From JAFDWI01 sp964595905 (GTDB lineage: Bacteria; Actinomycetota; Acidimicrobiia; Acidimicrobiales; Iamiaceae): DNA of 5,618 bases. Both the position numbers and the translations under genes were made by a program. Shown here piece by piece: positions 5,542-5,618 of this stretch. Under the pieces are notes generated by a model. It had not been told where the DNA came from and searched no databases. It saw only the letters and a program-made list of their open reading frames with translations. The stretch is from assembly GCA_964595905.1 (NCBI GenBank), contig CAZQSU010000156.1:1-5618 (forward strand), written 5' to 3'. Numbering within the stretch: the stretch's first letter is position 1; each line of letters opens with the position of its first letter.

Positions 5542-5618
5542 TCAGGGTTCGATGACGGCCCAGCCCCGGCGCTGGAGTTCCGCGGCGAGGATCTCGGAGG
5601 GGATCCTGGCGACCGCGC
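5542..5618 (-). CDS. C-terminal end of an unidentified minus-strand gene, 5'-truncated by window edge
   Basis: Reading the minus strand from the window edge, 25 codons end at a TGA (plus-strand tca at 5542-5544). The translation ends AAELQRRGWAVIEP after a short IPSEIL stretch. It has an amphipathic-helix look and good G/C third-position bias (GTC, GCC, ATC, CTC), consistent with a real C-terminus. The position, converging tail to tail with the kinase across 13 bp and a GC-rich hairpin, fits a genuine gene end. The start lies beyond 5618 and no family can be assigned from so few residues. Confidence 0.55.
   Translation of the reverse strand, partial: AVARIPSEILAAELQRRGWAVIEP

Noticed and set aside
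1..5618. Search for tRNA, rRNA, CRISPR repeats, transposase ends, phage or defence genes
   Set aside because: No repeat arrays, cloverleaf sequences, transposase-like proteins or terminal inverted repeats were seen. Base and codon use look uniform, giving no sign of recent transfer.

Overview
The window is GC-rich, densely packed bacterial DNA that reads like an actinobacterial chromosome. The evidence is strong G/C preference at third codon positions, an F420-type luciferase-like oxidoreductase of a family known from mycobacteria and relatives, a GT-C mannosyltransferase-like membrane protein, and starts that lack Shine-Dalgarno sequences but carry a TANCGT box 7-9 nt upstream, as expected for leaderless actinobacterial transcripts. 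I lean towards an Acidimicrobiia-like member of Actinomycetota, but this is an impression; the sequence alone does not fix the class.

Layout from left to right. (1) Positions 1-314, plus strand: the last 103 codons of a YtcJ-like amidohydrolase (Amidohydro_3 type). (2) Positions 815-351, minus strand: a 154-residue soluble protein that I do not recognise. It converges on the amidohydrolase and follows (3), positions 1815-898, minus strand: a 305-residue F420-dependent LLM-class oxidoreductase resembling the MSMEG_4879 family. (4) Positions 1816-2008: a 193-bp divergent intergenic region with a -10-like box facing each way and a 12-bp palindrome. (5) Positions 2009-3472, plus strand: a 487-residue polytopic GT-C glycosyltransferase related to MptA/MptB or GT87 enzymes. 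(6) Positions 3535-4218 and 4215-5528, plus strand: an OmpR-family response regulator and a membrane HisKA sensor kinase overlapping by ATGA. (7) Positions 5542-5618, minus strand: the last 25 codons of an unidentified gene, convergent with the kinase across a 13-bp gap.

How the parts may work together. The regulator and kinase are a clear two-component pair. The glycosyltransferase lies immediately upstream, with a 62-bp gap that holds the regulator's own putative promoter. The glycosyltransferase and regulator promoters share a TANCGTTCCG core and CGACCG/CGGTCG half-sites. This suggests, without proving, that the pair controls an envelope-glycan function. The oxidoreductase and the unknown protein may be co-transcribed.

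I found no tRNA, rRNA, CRISPR array, insertion sequence, prophage or defence gene. The region looks like ordinary chromosome. Its more interesting points are promoter architecture, possible operators, an unknown small protein and a kinase with a degenerate ATP-lid region.
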